A stretch of 64,000 nt of DNA from an uncultured Bacteroides sp. (GCA_944322285.1 CALUOR010000014.1:17073-81072), one strand, 5' to 3'; shown: positions 35,265 through 44,746, counted from the first letter of the stretch. The notes: generated by a model not told the origin, from the letters alone. Numbers and translations are program-made.

Positions 35265-35639
35265 ATGAAGTTTGAAGATTATTATTATAAGGTGTACAGC
35301 ATGCATACGGATTGGACGGACACGATGAGCCTTCACGTCGGTTTCCTGCCCGAATGCGACATCTTCCGCGGACACTTTCCCGGCCGTCCCGTATGCCCCG
35401 GAGCGTGCAACCTCCAGCTCATCAAAGACGTTGCCCAGCGGCTGACCGGACACAAGCTTCTTGTCAGCGCCATCAGACAATGCCGCTTCACAGCCCTCGC
35501 CACACCGGAAGCATGCCCCGAGGTGGATGTGCAGGTGGACATCATCGGCCGCACCGAAGCCGGCTACTCGATAACGGCCCGCATCAGCGATGAGCGGCAG
35601 TCGTATGTAGAATTTAAAGGAGACATGACCATCGTATGA
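35265..35639 (+). CDS. FabZ-like hotdog dehydratase (ApeI-like)
   Basis: A 124-residue hotdog protein with FRGHFPGRPVCPGACNLQ at 34-51, the FabZ catalytic loop with His37. The second catalytic acid position (Glu in FabZ, after the helix) is not obvious: NLQLIKDVAQ has Asp. It pairs with the preceding hotdog gene, as ApeI and ApeP do in aryl-polyene clusters. Overlaps the MMPL gene by four bases. Confidence 0.85.
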   Translation: MKFEDYYYKVYSMHTDWTDTMSLHVGFLPECDIFRGHFPGRPVCPGACNLQLIKDVAQRLTGHKLLVSAIRQCRFTALATPEACPEVDVQVDIIGRTEAGYSITARISDERQSYVEFKGDMTIV

Positions 35640-38122
35640 CTACACTTTGCATCCGGATATTCCGTTTCTTCCGCCGACACCGCGTCTGCTATTGGACGTC
35701 ACTCGTGGGGCTGTTTGTCCTGTGCGGCTACTTCGCCTCGAAAGTCCACCTGGAGGAGGACATCAACAAGCTGATGCCTTCGTCCAAAAACGAGGACGGC
35801 TCCACCAAGCTGGCCTTTGCCAACCTGCGCATCAAGGACAAGACGTTCCTGCTCTTCGCGGGCAGGGAAGGCACGGACTTGGGGCAGCTGACAAAGACAT
35901 GTGACGCCTTCATCGACTCGCTGACCCGGCGTAACGATGCTTTGCCCGAAGAACGCCGAATGGTGGGCGATGTCTTCTACCGCCTGTCCGAAGACCTGCT
36001 TCCCGACCTGGCCGATTATCTGCTGGCACACTTTCCCGCTTACCTGGACACCGCCGCCTACCGGGGCATGGACTCCCTACTGACCCGCGAACACCTGGCA
36101 CGGCAGATGCAGGCCAACCGCCGCGACCTGACCAGCCCCGTCGGCTCCCTGCTGCCCGAGCTGATACAGACCGACCCCATCGGCCTGCGCAACCTCCTGG
36201 GCGCCCAACTGAAATCACTGACCGGCGGAGGCGACTCCACGGGAGGCTACAAAATAGTGGACAGCCACATCTTCGTGCCCGACTCTACGGTGTGTCTCGC
36301 CTTCCTCACGCCTATGTATTCCGCCACCAACACGGGACAAGGCTCAGCCCTGTTCGACACACTGAATGAGCTTATCGAACAATTCGGCGAATCCCATCCG
36401 AAGGTGCAGATTGGCTACCACGGCACGCCCGCCAGCGGCTACTACAACGCACGGCAAATCAAGTCGGACCTGACGGGCACCATCACCGGCGCCCTGGTGT
36501 TGGTGCTGCTGTTCATCGCCGTATGCTTCCGCCGTTGGGACACCATTCCCCTGCTGTTGCTTCCCGTAGCGTTCGGGGCGCTGTTCGGCCTGGCGGTGAT
36601 GTATTTTGTCAAAGGACAATTCTCGCTCCTGGCTTTGGGCATCGGCGGAGTCATTTTAGGCGTGGCACTCAGCTATGCGCTGCACGTCATGACCCATTAT
36701 AAATATGTGGGCGACCCGGAGCAGATGCTGCGCGACCAAGTGAAACCCGTCTGCCTGGGCTGCCTCACTACGGTAGGCTCGTTCATGGGGCTTATCTTCG
36801 TGCGGACGGAACTGCTGCAGGACTTCGGACTGTTCGCCTCCCTGGCCATCGTGGGCACCACGGCGTTCAGCCTCGTCTATCTACCGCAAATCCTCGCACT
36901 CCGCGAAGGAAAGCGGGACGAAAAAGCCTTCCGAGGCATCGACCGCCTCACCTCCTACCCCATCGACCGCAACAAGCCGGTGCTTGTGGTGCTGACCGCC
37001 GTTGTCCTCGTCTGCATCGGCTGGTACGTGAAGTGCAGCACCCGTTTCGATGCGGACATGCACGACTTGGGCTACAAGGCCCGGCTGACCACGTGGTCGG
37101 AAGAGCTTTTGCGGGACAAGACCTACACGGGCGACAAGCAGAAGTATTTCGCCTCTTCGGGCCGGACCATGGAGGAAGCCATCGGGCGGTTCTCGGTGAT
37201 GGCCGCCAAGCTCGACTCGCTGCAACGTCTCGGCCTGGTAAAAAGCTATACGCCTACGGACAAGATATTCGTGCCCGAAGCCATACAACAGCAACGCATC
37301 GACGCCTGGAAAGCCTATTGGACGGACGAGCGCACCGACCGGGCACGCAGCCTGATACAGGAGACGGCTTCCGCTGCCGGACTGCGGCCGGAGGCTTTCT
37401 CGCTATTCTTCGACGCCATTGAGGCGGACTATGAGCCCGCCGCCCTCTACCGGGCAGGCATCATCCCCGAAGGCTACCTGTCCACGCTGATGGAGCAATC
37501 GTATGACGGCACCTACCTGTGCTTCACCTCCGTGCGCTGCGCCAACGACACCGTCCGCAGCAAGCAGAGCGACTATTACCGCATCTGCGACGCGGTGGCC
37601 TCGGTGCCGGGGCTGATGGTGCTGGACACTTACTATTACACCACCGACACGCTGATGCAGCTCAACAACGACTTCAACATCCTGCAATGGGTGTCCATGG
37701 CGTTCGTCCTCCTGGTGCTGTTCCTCAGCTTCCGGGGCAACGTGCGGTGTACGCTGCTGGGCTTCCTGCCCATCGTACTGAGCTGGCTGACCGTATTGGG
37801 CATGATGGCGATGTGCGGCATGAGCTTCAACCTCATCAACATCATCATATCCACCTTCGTGTTCGGCATCGGCGTAGACTACAGCATCTTCGTCATGAGC
37901 GGACTGACGGGCGGAGGAAGCGACCTGCTGCGCTATCACAAGACGGCGATATTCTTCAGCGCCATCATCCTCGTCGTGACCGTGGGCGCGATGCTGTTTG
38001 CCACGCATCCGGCCATCCACTCCGTGGGCTTCACTACGCTGACGGGGCTGCTGGCCGCCGTGCTGCTGGCCTACGTGATGCAGCCTTATCTATACAGACT
38101 GACTAATAAGAAGAAACAATGA
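35636..38122 (+). CDS. MMPL/RND-family lipid exporter
   Basis: An 828-residue inner-membrane transporter with two RND halves: TM near 20-37, a periplasmic loop to ~275, TMs at about 275-425, TM ~448-466, a second loop, and TMs ~685-820. Two GGxxLGxxxSYxxHxxxHY/GFGVDYSIF-type membrane segments are visible: GGVILGVALSYALHVMTHY and FVFGIGVDYSIFVMSG. These exporters move polyenes or lipids across the inner membrane using proton flux. In aryl-polyene clusters the equivalent acts with a LolA-like carrier, also present here. Confidence 0.92.
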   Translation: MTTLCIRIFRFFRRHRVCYWTSLVGLFVLCGYFASKVHLEEDINKLMPSSKNEDGSTKLAFANLRIKDKTFLLFAGREGTDLGQLTKTCDAFIDSLTRRNDALPEERRMVGDVFYRLSEDLLPDLADYLLAHFPAYLDTAAYRGMDSLLTREHLARQMQANRRDLTSPVGSLLPELIQTDPIGLRNLLGAQLKSLTGGGDSTGGYKIVDSHIFVPDSTVCLAFLTPMYSATNTGQGSALFDTLNELIEQFGESHPKVQIGYHGTPASGYYNARQIKSDLTGTITGALVLVLLFIAVCFRRWDTIPLLLLPVAFGALFGLAVMYFVKGQFSLLALGIGGVILGVALSYALHVMTHYKYVGDPEQMLRDQVKPVCLGCLTTVGSFMGLIFVRTELLQDFGLFASLAIVGTTAFSLVYLPQILALREGKRDEKAFRGIDRLTSYPIDRNKPVLVVLTAVVLVCIGWYVKCSTRFDADMHDLGYKARLTTWSEELLRDKTYTGDKQKYFASSGRTMEEAIGRFSVMAAKLDSLQRLGLVKSYTPTDKIFVPEAIQQQRIDAWKAYWTDERTDRARSLIQETASAAGLRPEAFSLFFDAIEADYEPAALYRAGIIPEGYLSTLMEQSYDGTYLCFTSVRCANDTVRSKQSDYYRICDAVASVPGLMVLDTYYYTTDTLMQLNNDFNILQWVSMAFVLLVLFLSFRGNVRCTLLGFLPIVLSWLTVLGMMAMCGMSFNLINIIISTFVFGIGVDYSIFVMSGLTGGGSDLLRYHKTAIFFSAIILVVTVGAMLFATHPAIHSVGFTTLTGLLAAVLLAYVMQPYLYRLTNKKKQ

Positions 38123-39603
38123 AATACGACGTACTCATCATAGGAGCCGGGCTGGGAGGCCTGGTGTGCGGACACATCCTGAGCCATGCCGGCCTGCGGG
38201 TGAAGGTGCTGGAGCAAGGCACGCAGATAGGCGGCTGCATACAGAGCTACCGCCGCGGAAGGCAGGACTACGACACGGGCTTCCACTACGTGGGAGGCCT
38301 GGGCGAAGGACAGTCGCTGCACAACGTGTTCGGCCGCCTCGGCCTGCTCAGCCTGCCCTGGCAGCGGATGGACACCGACTTCGAGCACATCCGCATCGGC
38401 GGACGGGACTTCCACCTGTCGCAAGGGTTCGACAACTTCGTGCGCGACCTCTCGGCGGAGTTTCCCCACGAGCGCGACGGCATCCGCCGCTACGCCGACC
38501 TGTTGCGGAGCACCGTCAGCCAGCAGTTCAGCCTGCTACGCCCGCAGGGAGAAGCCGCCTCGCCGTTCGACCTCTTCGAGCGCAACGCCTGGCGATACCT
38601 GACAGAGACCTTCCGCGACCCGCTACTGATAGACGTGCTGAGCGGCGCATCTCTCAAGATGGAACTCCGCAAGGAGACGCTCCCCCTCTTTACGTTCTGT
38701 CACGGCAACGGAAACTACATAGAGAGCAGCTGGCGGTTGAAGGGCGGAGGCGGACAGATAGCACAGACCCTGGCCGAAGGCATCCGCCGTCAGGGCGGGG
38801 AAGTGACGTGCCGCGCCGCCGTGGACGAACTGGTGGAGCAGGACGGGCGCATCACCCTCGTGCGCTGCGCGAATGGGGAGACCTACGAGGCGACCACCGT
38901 CATCAGCGACCTGCATCCCACGCAGACCTGCGCCCTCGTGAAGCGTAGCCGGTGCATCAAGAACGTCTACCGTCACCGCATGGAGCGATTGCAGAACACC
39001 TTCGGGATGCTCACCGTCTCCCTGCTCTTGAAGCCCGACTCCCTGCCCTACTTCAACCACAACCGCTACGTCTACCTCCGCCCGGACGTGTGGGACATGT
39101 ACCGTCCCGGCCAGCCCGTCGGCGGCGTGATGATAAGCGCCCGTGTGCCGGAGGACGATGGCCGGTACGCCCGTCAGGTGGACCTGCTGACGCCCGTCGC
39201 ATGGAGTGAGTGCGCCCGTTGGGCGGAAACTTCCGTGGGGCATCGGGGCGAAGACTACGTAGCGTGGAAGGAACGGAAGGCGGACGAGTGCATCGCCCTG
39301 GCCGAACAGTCCCTGCCCGGACTGCACGACCTCATCGACCGCCGCTACATAAGCACCCCGCTGACCTACCACGACTACACCCGCGCGCCACAAGGCACTG
39401 CCTACGGCTTGCGCAAGGACGCGGGCAACGCCCTGTCGACCCTGTTGTCAGTCCGCACGCCCGTACCCAACCTGCTGCTGACGGGGCAGAACCTCATGCT
39501 GCACGGCGTATGCGGCGTGACGATGACCGCCCTCTTCACCTGCGCCGAGATACTGGGCCGCGAATGGATGTGGCGGTACGTCGGCGGCGAAGAGATACGA
39601 TAG
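38119..39603 (+). CDS. FAD-dependent oxidoreductase, phytoene-desaturase-like
   Basis: A 494-residue flavoprotein. The N-terminus has the FAD loop IIGAGLGGLVCGHILSHAG (residues 6-24) and the following EQGTQIGGCIQSYRRG, as in CrtI-like desaturases and amine oxidases. The C-terminal part contains LTGQNLMLHGVCGVTMTAL. It may desaturate or otherwise oxidise the acyl chain. Overlaps the MMPL gene by ATGA, so its expression is coupled to export. Flexirubin-type clusters also contain such a gene. Confidence 0.9.
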   Translation: MKYDVLIIGAGLGGLVCGHILSHAGLRVKVLEQGTQIGGCIQSYRRGRQDYDTGFHYVGGLGEGQSLHNVFGRLGLLSLPWQRMDTDFEHIRIGGRDFHLSQGFDNFVRDLSAEFPHERDGIRRYADLLRSTVSQQFSLLRPQGEAASPFDLFERNAWRYLTETFRDPLLIDVLSGASLKMELRKETLPLFTFCHGNGNYIESSWRLKGGGGQIAQTLAEGIRRQGGEVTCRAAVDELVEQDGRITLVRCANGETYEATTVISDLHPTQTCALVKRSRCIKNVYRHRMERLQNTFGMLTVSLLLKPDSLPYFNHNRYVYLRPDVWDMYRPGQPVGGVMISARVPEDDGRYARQVDLLTPVAWSECARWAETSVGHRGEDYVAWKERKADECIALAEQSLPGLHDLIDRRYISTPLTYHDYTRAPQGTAYGLRKDAGNALSTLLSVRTPVPNLLLTGQNLMLHGVCGVTMTALFTCAEILGREWMWRYVGGEEIR

Positions 39604-39640
39604 TAACAGATATGGACAATGACGATAGTCGGTAAGGAGA

Positions 39641-39807
39641 TACGTAAGTCTGCGGTTGACACATACGTATGTGTCGAGGTGAGAGATACGTATGTGTCGA
39701 TGCGAGACATACGTATGTGTCGACCCAAGAGATACGTATGTCTCCATCACCAACCTTCTACCCCCGCCAGAAGCATCTGTAGAGGGGGTTGATGAAGGAG
39801 ATACGTT
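39641..39807. repeat. 23-bp palindromic tandem array (GACACATACGTATGTGTC type)
   Basis: The 258-bp gap between the oxidoreductase and ketoreductase genes holds TACGTA centres at 39641, 39664, 39687, 39710 and 39733, exactly 23 bp apart, and a further one (TACGTT) at 39802, exactly three periods later. Full units are 18-bp perfect palindromes. Two degenerate periods between 39740 and 39795 carry unrelated sequence but preserve phase. It contains no open frame of note. Confidence 0.92.
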
Positions 39808-39861
39808 CGTCATCGACCCAAAGAATAGAGAAAGAAAGGTTTTAACATACACTGAAAGATT

Positions 39862-40602
39862 ATGACAGAGACATCAACCAAGTACGCATTAGTGACCGGA
39901 GGCAGCCGCGGCATAGGACGGGCCGTCTGCGTCCGCCTGGCCCACATGGGCTACCACGTCCTCATCAACTGCGTCAGCCGCTACGCCGAAGCCCGCGAGA
40001 CCTTGGCGCAAGTGCAGGCCGCCGGAGGCAGTGGGGAGATACTGCCCTTCGACGTAAGCAACCGCGAGCAAACCGCGAAGGTGCTGGAAGCGTGGAAGGA
40101 CACCCACCCCGAAGCCTATATAGAAGTGTTGGTGAACAACGCCGGCATCCGCCGCGACAACCTGCTGGCACTCATGCCCGCCGAGGATTGGGACGCCGTG
40201 CTCTCCACTGCCCTTGGTGGCTTCTACAATGTGACGCAACCCCTGCTGCAGCCCATGCTGACTCACCGCTACGGACGCATCGTCAACATGGCCAGCGTCA
40301 GCGGACTCCGAGGGACGGCGGGACAGACCAACTACAGCGCCGCCAAAGGGGGCATCATAGCCGCCACCAAGGCGCTCGCCCAAGAGGTGGCACGGCGGGG
40401 CGTGACGGTGAACGCCGTGGCTCCCGGCTTCATCCGCACGGACATGGTGGACGGGCTGGACGAAGACTCGCTGCGTAAGACCATCCCCGCCGGACGCTTC
40501 GGCGAAGCGGAAGAAGTGGCCGCCCTCGTGGGCTTCCTCGCCTCACGGGAAGCGGACTACATCACCGGGGAAGTGGTTTCAATCAACGGAGGACTTTATT
40601 AA
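39862..40602 (+). CDS. 3-oxoacyl-ACP reductase (FabG-like SDR)
   Basis: A 246-residue classical SDR. Cofactor loop TGGSRGIG at 12-19, NNAG at 92-95, catalytic Ser145, Tyr158 and Lys162 (TNYSAAKGG), and PGFIRTDMVDG. It reduces the 3-ketoacyl-ACP from the ketosynthase. Corresponds to ApeQ-type genes in aryl-polyene clusters. Its stop codon directly abuts the next ATG. Confidence 0.93.
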   Translation: MTETSTKYALVTGGSRGIGRAVCVRLAHMGYHVLINCVSRYAEARETLAQVQAAGGSGEILPFDVSNREQTAKVLEAWKDTHPEAYIEVLVNNAGIRRDNLLALMPAEDWDAVLSTALGGFYNVTQPLLQPMLTHRYGRIVNMASVSGLRGTAGQTNYSAAKGGIIAATKALAQEVARRGVTVNAVAPGFIRTDMVDGLDEDSLRKTIPAGRFGEAEEVAALVGFLASREADYITGEVVSINGGLY

Positions 40603-41247
40603 ATGAAGAATATGGAATTAAGAATGAAGAATTTGAAGAGTATCATATCCGTCTTATTGCTTTGCCTGCTATCGGCAAACGCAACCATGGCACAAGACGC
40701 CGACCTGCAACGCATCGCCGAACGGCATCGCGCGATGAAGACGCTCAACGCCACCGTACGGCGCACGTGCCACAACACGGCCATTGCCGACGACGAAGTG
40801 ACTACGGGCACCTTCAGCCTCCGCAAGCCGGGGCAGATGGCACTGACGTTCCTCGACGGGCGGGACAAACTGCTGATGGACGGGACAGTGTACACCATGG
40901 TGACCGACGGCAAAGCCCAAGTGGCGCAGGGCAAGACGCACGCCCTCTTCTCCGTCCTGCAAGACGTGCTGCGGGCGATGACGGGCGACGGTGACGCCGT
41001 CAGCCTCGAAGGCCGCGCCACCTTGGAGTGGACCCGCAGCGACGACTGGCTGACGCTGGCCGTCACGCCCGCCTGGGAAGGCTCGAAGCGGCGCATGATG
41101 TTCCGCTCGTTCATCTTCACCATCGACGCCCGCGACCTGCGCCTGCGCAGCCTGCGGATGAACGGACGGGGCGAGAACTACACGCAGTATGACTTCACCG
41201 ACTATCGTCCGGACACGCCGGTCGGTGCCGACACCTTCAAGCCCTGA
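40603..41247 (+). CDS. LolA-like periplasmic lipid carrier
   Basis: A 214-residue exported protein with a signal peptide (SIISVLLLCLLSANATMAQ, cleavage before QDAD). The mature part contains GTFSLRKPGQMALTF and TLEWTRSDDWLTLAV, the half-barrel pattern of LolA-like outer-membrane lipid carriers. In aryl-polyene clusters a LolA homologue carries the product to the outer membrane; the MMPL gene upstream fits this. Alternative starts exist at 40612 and 40624. Confidence 0.85.
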   Translation: MKNMELRMKNLKSIISVLLLCLLSANATMAQDADLQRIAERHRAMKTLNATVRRTCHNTAIADDEVTTGTFSLRKPGQMALTFLDGRDKLLMDGTVYTMVTDGKAQVAQGKTHALFSVLQDVLRAMTGDGDAVSLEGRATLEWTRSDDWLTLAVTPAWEGSKRRMMFRSFIFTIDARDLRLRSLRMNGRGENYTQYDFTDYRPDTPVGADTFKP

Positions 41248-41250
41248 GCC

Positions 41251-41319
41251 ATGCGCAAGACGTTGGAAGACATCTGCACCGTCCCCGTGCGGTTCAGCGA
41301 GATAGACTCCATGCGGAGG
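41251..41319 (+). pseudogene. Thioesterase (4HBT) N-terminal stump
   Basis: Right after the LolA-like gene (4-bp spacer) a frame begins MRKTLEDICTVPVRFSEIDS. VRFSEIDSM is the opening of hotdog thioesterases (D/ExDxxGxxxNxxY...), here followed not by the catalytic strand-helix but by unrelated sequence leading to the DUF5686 start. About 23 codons remain of ~140. This marks a deletion end point inside the cluster. Confidence 0.65.
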
Positions 41320-41350
41320 GTGGTACTTACAGAACCTAACACAATAACGA

Positions 41351-43912
41351 ATGAACAAGAAGATTACCATACTATCCTTTCTATTTTGTCTGATGTCCGT
41401 GACGGCGTTTGCCCAACAGACCACGATGCAAGGCACGGTGACGGACGCCCAGACGGGCGAACGCCTGCCCTACGTAGCCCTGATGTTCCGGGGCACGACC
41501 ATCGGCACCAGCACCGACGACGAAGGCCGCTTCACGCTGACCACCTCCACACCGGGCGACTCGTTGGAAGTCTCTTACTTAGGCTACGACACGCAACTGG
41601 TCAAGATACAGCGCGGACGGGTGAACCGGCTTCAGATACAGTTGGTGCCCAGCGGCATCACGACCGCCGAGGTAGTCATACGCCCCGGCAGGGAGCACTA
41701 TCGCAGAAAGGACAATCCGGCAGTGCGCTTCGTACGCGAGGTCATCGCCCGCCGCGACGAGGGCGACCCTACGGAGAAGCACGATTACTTCAGCTACGAA
41801 CGCTACGAACGCCTTATCATCGCCCGCAACGACTACAAGCCCAAGGAGCGCAAGGACGGTAAGACGGGCCGCTTCGACTTCGTACGCGAGTTTACCGACA
41901 CCTTGCAATCGGGCACCACCATCCTGCCCTTGTCCGACAAGGAGACCTTGGAGAGTGTCTACTTCCGCCGCGAACCACGGTCGGAGAAGAGGCTCGTGCG
42001 GGGCAGCAAGTCAGTGGGCGTGGACGAAGTGCTGTCCAAGGACGGCGTGCAGCAGTTTCTGGGCGAGGCGTTGAAGGAGGTAGACATCTTCCAGAACAAC
42101 ATTCCCCTGCTGCTGCAGCGGTTTGTCAGCCCCTTGTCGTCCATCGGGCCCGGCTTCTACAAGTATTATCTGCTCGATACCTTGCAGATAGACCGACAGT
42201 CGTACATGGACCTGGGCTTCGCGCCGTTCAACTCCGAGAGCTTCGGCTTCACGGGACACCTGCTCGTGTCGTTAGACAGTACCTACTTCGTTCGCCGTGC
42301 CGTGCTGGACATCCCCCGCGACATCAACCTGAACTTCATCTCGCGCATGACCATTGACCAGACCTTCGAACGCCTGCCCGACGGAACCCGACTGACGACG
42401 AAAGACGACATACAGCTTAACTTCAAGCTGACGGAGAAGTCCAAAGGTCTCTACGCCCGCCGCACGAACGTCTACAGCGGACACTCCTTCGACCTGCCGA
42501 CAGCCGAAGCCCAAAATCTGTTCGATGAAAGCGCCCCCATCCTGACCGCCCCCGATGCCTACAGCCGCGATGAAGCATATTGGGAGCAGGTACGCCCCAA
42601 AGAGGCGGAGAAGCGCAACAAGCGCACCGTAGCCGAGTTTATGGCACGCCTGCGCAGCGTCCCCATCTTCGCCATTACCGAGAAGGTAGTCGGCACCATG
42701 ATAGGCGGTTACCTGCCCACGCACCAAGACCCGCGCAAGAACAAGTTCGACTTCGGCCCCATGAACAGTACCATCAACGGCAACGCCATCGAAGGAGCAC
42801 GCTTCCGTGTGGGCGGAGCGACGACGCCCGTCTTCCACAAGAACTGGTTCTTAGAGGGTTATGCGGCTTACGGCACACGGGACAAGAAGATGAAGTACGA
42901 CTTAGCCGTGGAATACTCCTTCAACGATCGTCAGACCTTCCTGCGTGAGTTTCCGCGTCACTCCCTGCGCTTGGAGTACATGTACGACATCAACAAGTTG
43001 GGCCAGCACTATCTCTACACGAGCAAGGACAACATCATGCTGGCCATTCGCCGCAAGAAGGATACCCGTGCCACGTATCTGCGCACCGCCAGCTTGGCCT
43101 ACACCCGCGAGCACTACAACGGCATCTCCTACAGTGCCACCGTACGCAACAACCGCGAGTACTCCACGCCCTACGCTGAGTTTCTGCGCATCGGTGCCGA
43201 CGGCTCGACCACGCCCATGCACCACTATGACATGACCCAACTGGAGCTGAACTTCCGCTACGCCTACAAGGAGAAGTTCTATCAGACGCACGACAACCGC
43301 ATCCCCATCACATTCGACGCCTGGATATTCAACCTCAACCACACGATGGCAAAGAAAGGCTTCCTCGGCTCGGACTATGACTACCATCATACAGAGTTCG
43401 GTATGCAGAAGCGTTTCTGGTTCTCCGCCTTCGGCTATTTGGATGTGATACTGAAAGCGGGCAAGGTGTGGAACAAGGTGCCCTACCCTCTGCTCATCCT
43501 GCCCAACGCCAACCTGACCTACACCATCCAGGCGGAGTCGTACACCAACATGAACGCCATGGAATTCATCAACGACGAGTACGCCTCGTGGGACGTGACC
43601 TACTACATGAACGGCCTTGTACTGAACCGCATTCCCCTGCTGAAGAAGCTGCAATGGCGCGAAGTGCTTTGCTTCCGTGGCTTGTGGGGACACCTGACGG
43701 ACAAAAACAACCCTGCTCTGAACGGTGAGGGACTCTACCAGTTCCCCACCGGGAGCGGTACTCTCGGCCGCAAGCCCTACATGGAGGCCAGCGTAGGCAT
43801 AGAGAATATCTTCAAGTTCCTGCGCATCGACTATGTATGGCGTCTCAACTACCGCGACCGTCCGGACATCCAAAAGAGAGGCATACGGGCAACGATGCGG
43901 ATTTCGTTCTGA
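41351..43912 (+). CDS. DUF5686 outer-membrane protein with carboxypeptidase-regulatory-like domain
   Basis: An 853-residue exported protein. Signal peptide (ILSFLFCLMSVTAFAQ), then a CarboxypepD-reg-like beta-sandwich at about 25-105 (GTVTDAQTGERLPYVALMFR), then a long DUF5686 region predicted to end in a beta-barrel; the C-terminus TMRISF has the terminal Phe typical of outer-membrane proteins. Function unknown. Its gene often follows LolA/thioesterase genes in Bacteroidetes pigment-like clusters, but here the deletion makes the link uncertain. Confidence 0.88.
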   Translation: MNKKITILSFLFCLMSVTAFAQQTTMQGTVTDAQTGERLPYVALMFRGTTIGTSTDDEGRFTLTTSTPGDSLEVSYLGYDTQLVKIQRGRVNRLQIQLVPSGITTAEVVIRPGREHYRRKDNPAVRFVREVIARRDEGDPTEKHDYFSYERYERLIIARNDYKPKERKDGKTGRFDFVREFTDTLQSGTTILPLSDKETLESVYFRREPRSEKRLVRGSKSVGVDEVLSKDGVQQFLGEALKEVDIFQNNIPLLLQRFVSPLSSIGPGFYKYYLLDTLQIDRQSYMDLGFAPFNSESFGFTGHLLVSLDSTYFVRRAVLDIPRDINLNFISRMTIDQTFERLPDGTRLTTKDDIQLNFKLTEKSKGLYARRTNVYSGHSFDLPTAEAQNLFDESAPILTAPDAYSRDEAYWEQVRPKEAEKRNKRTVAEFMARLRSVPIFAITEKVVGTMIGGYLPTHQDPRKNKFDFGPMNSTINGNAIEGARFRVGGATTPVFHKNWFLEGYAAYGTRDKKMKYDLAVEYSFNDRQTFLREFPRHSLRLEYMYDINKLGQHYLYTSKDNIMLAIRRKKDTRATYLRTASLAYTREHYNGISYSATVRNNREYSTPYAEFLRIGADGSTTPMHHYDMTQLELNFRYAYKEKFYQTHDNRIPITFDAWIFNLNHTMAKKGFLGSDYDYHHTEFGMQKRFWFSAFGYLDVILKAGKVWNKVPYPLLILPNANLTYTIQAESYTNMNAMEFINDEYASWDVTYYMNGLVLNRIPLLKKLQWREVLCFRGLWGHLTDKNNPALNGEGLYQFPTGSGTLGRKPYMEASVGIENIFKFLRIDYVWRLNYRDRPDIQKRGIRATMRISF

Positions 43913-43921
43913 GATTTTCCG

Positions 43922-43929
43922 TATCTTTG
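43922..43929 (+). promoter_or_regulatory. -7 promoter box (TATCTTTG) of the beta-lactamase relic
   Basis: Perfect TAnnTTTG, 18 bp before the start codon of the broken beta-lactamase gene, right after the DUF5686 stop. Confidence 0.6.
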
Positions 43930-43946
43930 CGCCCAAAATAAACGAA

Positions 43947-44518
43947 ATGAAGATGAAAATACGATTCTCAACACTATTCATCGCATGCCTGCTTTCCATA
44001 GGAACAGCCCGGGCAGACAATAGTTTGGAGCAAGCCTTAAGACAAGCCATTGCCGATGTAAAGGCTACGGTAGGCATTGGCAAGCCCGCCAATTCGCCAT
44101 TACCGCCACAGAAGAGGACATGCACCGCGATCTCACGCTCTGCCAAGCCAACTACTCTACCCCGCTTGAAGCCACCCGGCTTATCCATCAGCTTTATACG
44201 AAAAACGCTGAAGCTGACGCAAACCTCCAATTCATCCGACAGACACTGTTCGATTGCCGGACAGGATTACAACGCATCCCTGCCGGCATCACCGGGCAAA
44301 GCGTCAAAATAGCCCACAAGACGGGCACAAGCGACCAAGACTCGGCAGGCCGTTGGATAGGCATCAACGATGTGGCCTACGTGCAGTTTCCTGACGGACG
44401 TGGCTATTCATTGGCCATATTCATCAAAAATTCCTCCGAAGATTATGACGATAATGAGCGTGTCATCGCACATATATCGGAAATCGTATTCCGCTTCATT
44501 ACTTCCACCGCTTCATAA
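43947..44518 (+). pseudogene. Class A beta-lactamase with deleted catalytic core
   Basis: Signal peptide and N-terminus survive (MKMKIRFSTLFIACLLSIG, then ALRQAIADVKATVGIG to 44081). At 44087 another frame takes over: RQFAITATEEDMHRD ... TTL-like region ... VKIAHKTGTSDQDSAGRWIG and the C-terminal helix ISEIVFRFI. The KTG box is intact, but the Ser-x-x-Lys and SDN motifs are absent: about 110 residues are deleted and the frame is shifted by the same event. The gene cannot give an active enzyme. Similar to Bacteroides CepA/CfxA-like enzymes by its KTG-to-C-terminus region. Confidence 0.88.
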
Positions 44519-44679
44519 TCCGGGTTATCAATCATGCAAGAAAACCACCCGATAGGAAATTTTGAACAATATTGTATCTATATGGAAAGAAGGGCTGTTA
44601 AATGGGAATTTAACCCCTAATTCCAACGCTAACTTATGAATTTCGGCTTCATAAAAACTTCTTTTTTCTTAAGCATATT

Positions 44680-44746
44680 CTATAACCGAAGGTTTAAGTT
44701 GTACAACCGAAAGCTTCGGTTATACAACCGTAAGTTTGAACACAAC
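44680..44746. repeat. 21-bp palindromic array (ACAACCGAAAGCTTCGGTTGT type)
   Basis: In the 330-bp gap after the beta-lactamase relic, AACCGAA, AACCGAA and AACCGTA cores start at 44684, 44705 and 44726 (period 21 bp). The middle unit is the best palindrome (AACCGAAAGCTTCGGTT). The remaining gap has only AT-rich sequence and a separate 16-bp palindrome at 44821. Confidence 0.8.

Noticed and set aside
41251-41862. A 203-codon gene starting at the thioesterase stump
   Set aside because: After 23 codons the frame runs out of register over the DUF5686 gene; the tail is a shadow.
42902-44230. 442-codon minus-strand frame opposite DUF5686
   Set aside because: Antisense to DUF5686 and crosses the beta-lactamase relic; no motifs.
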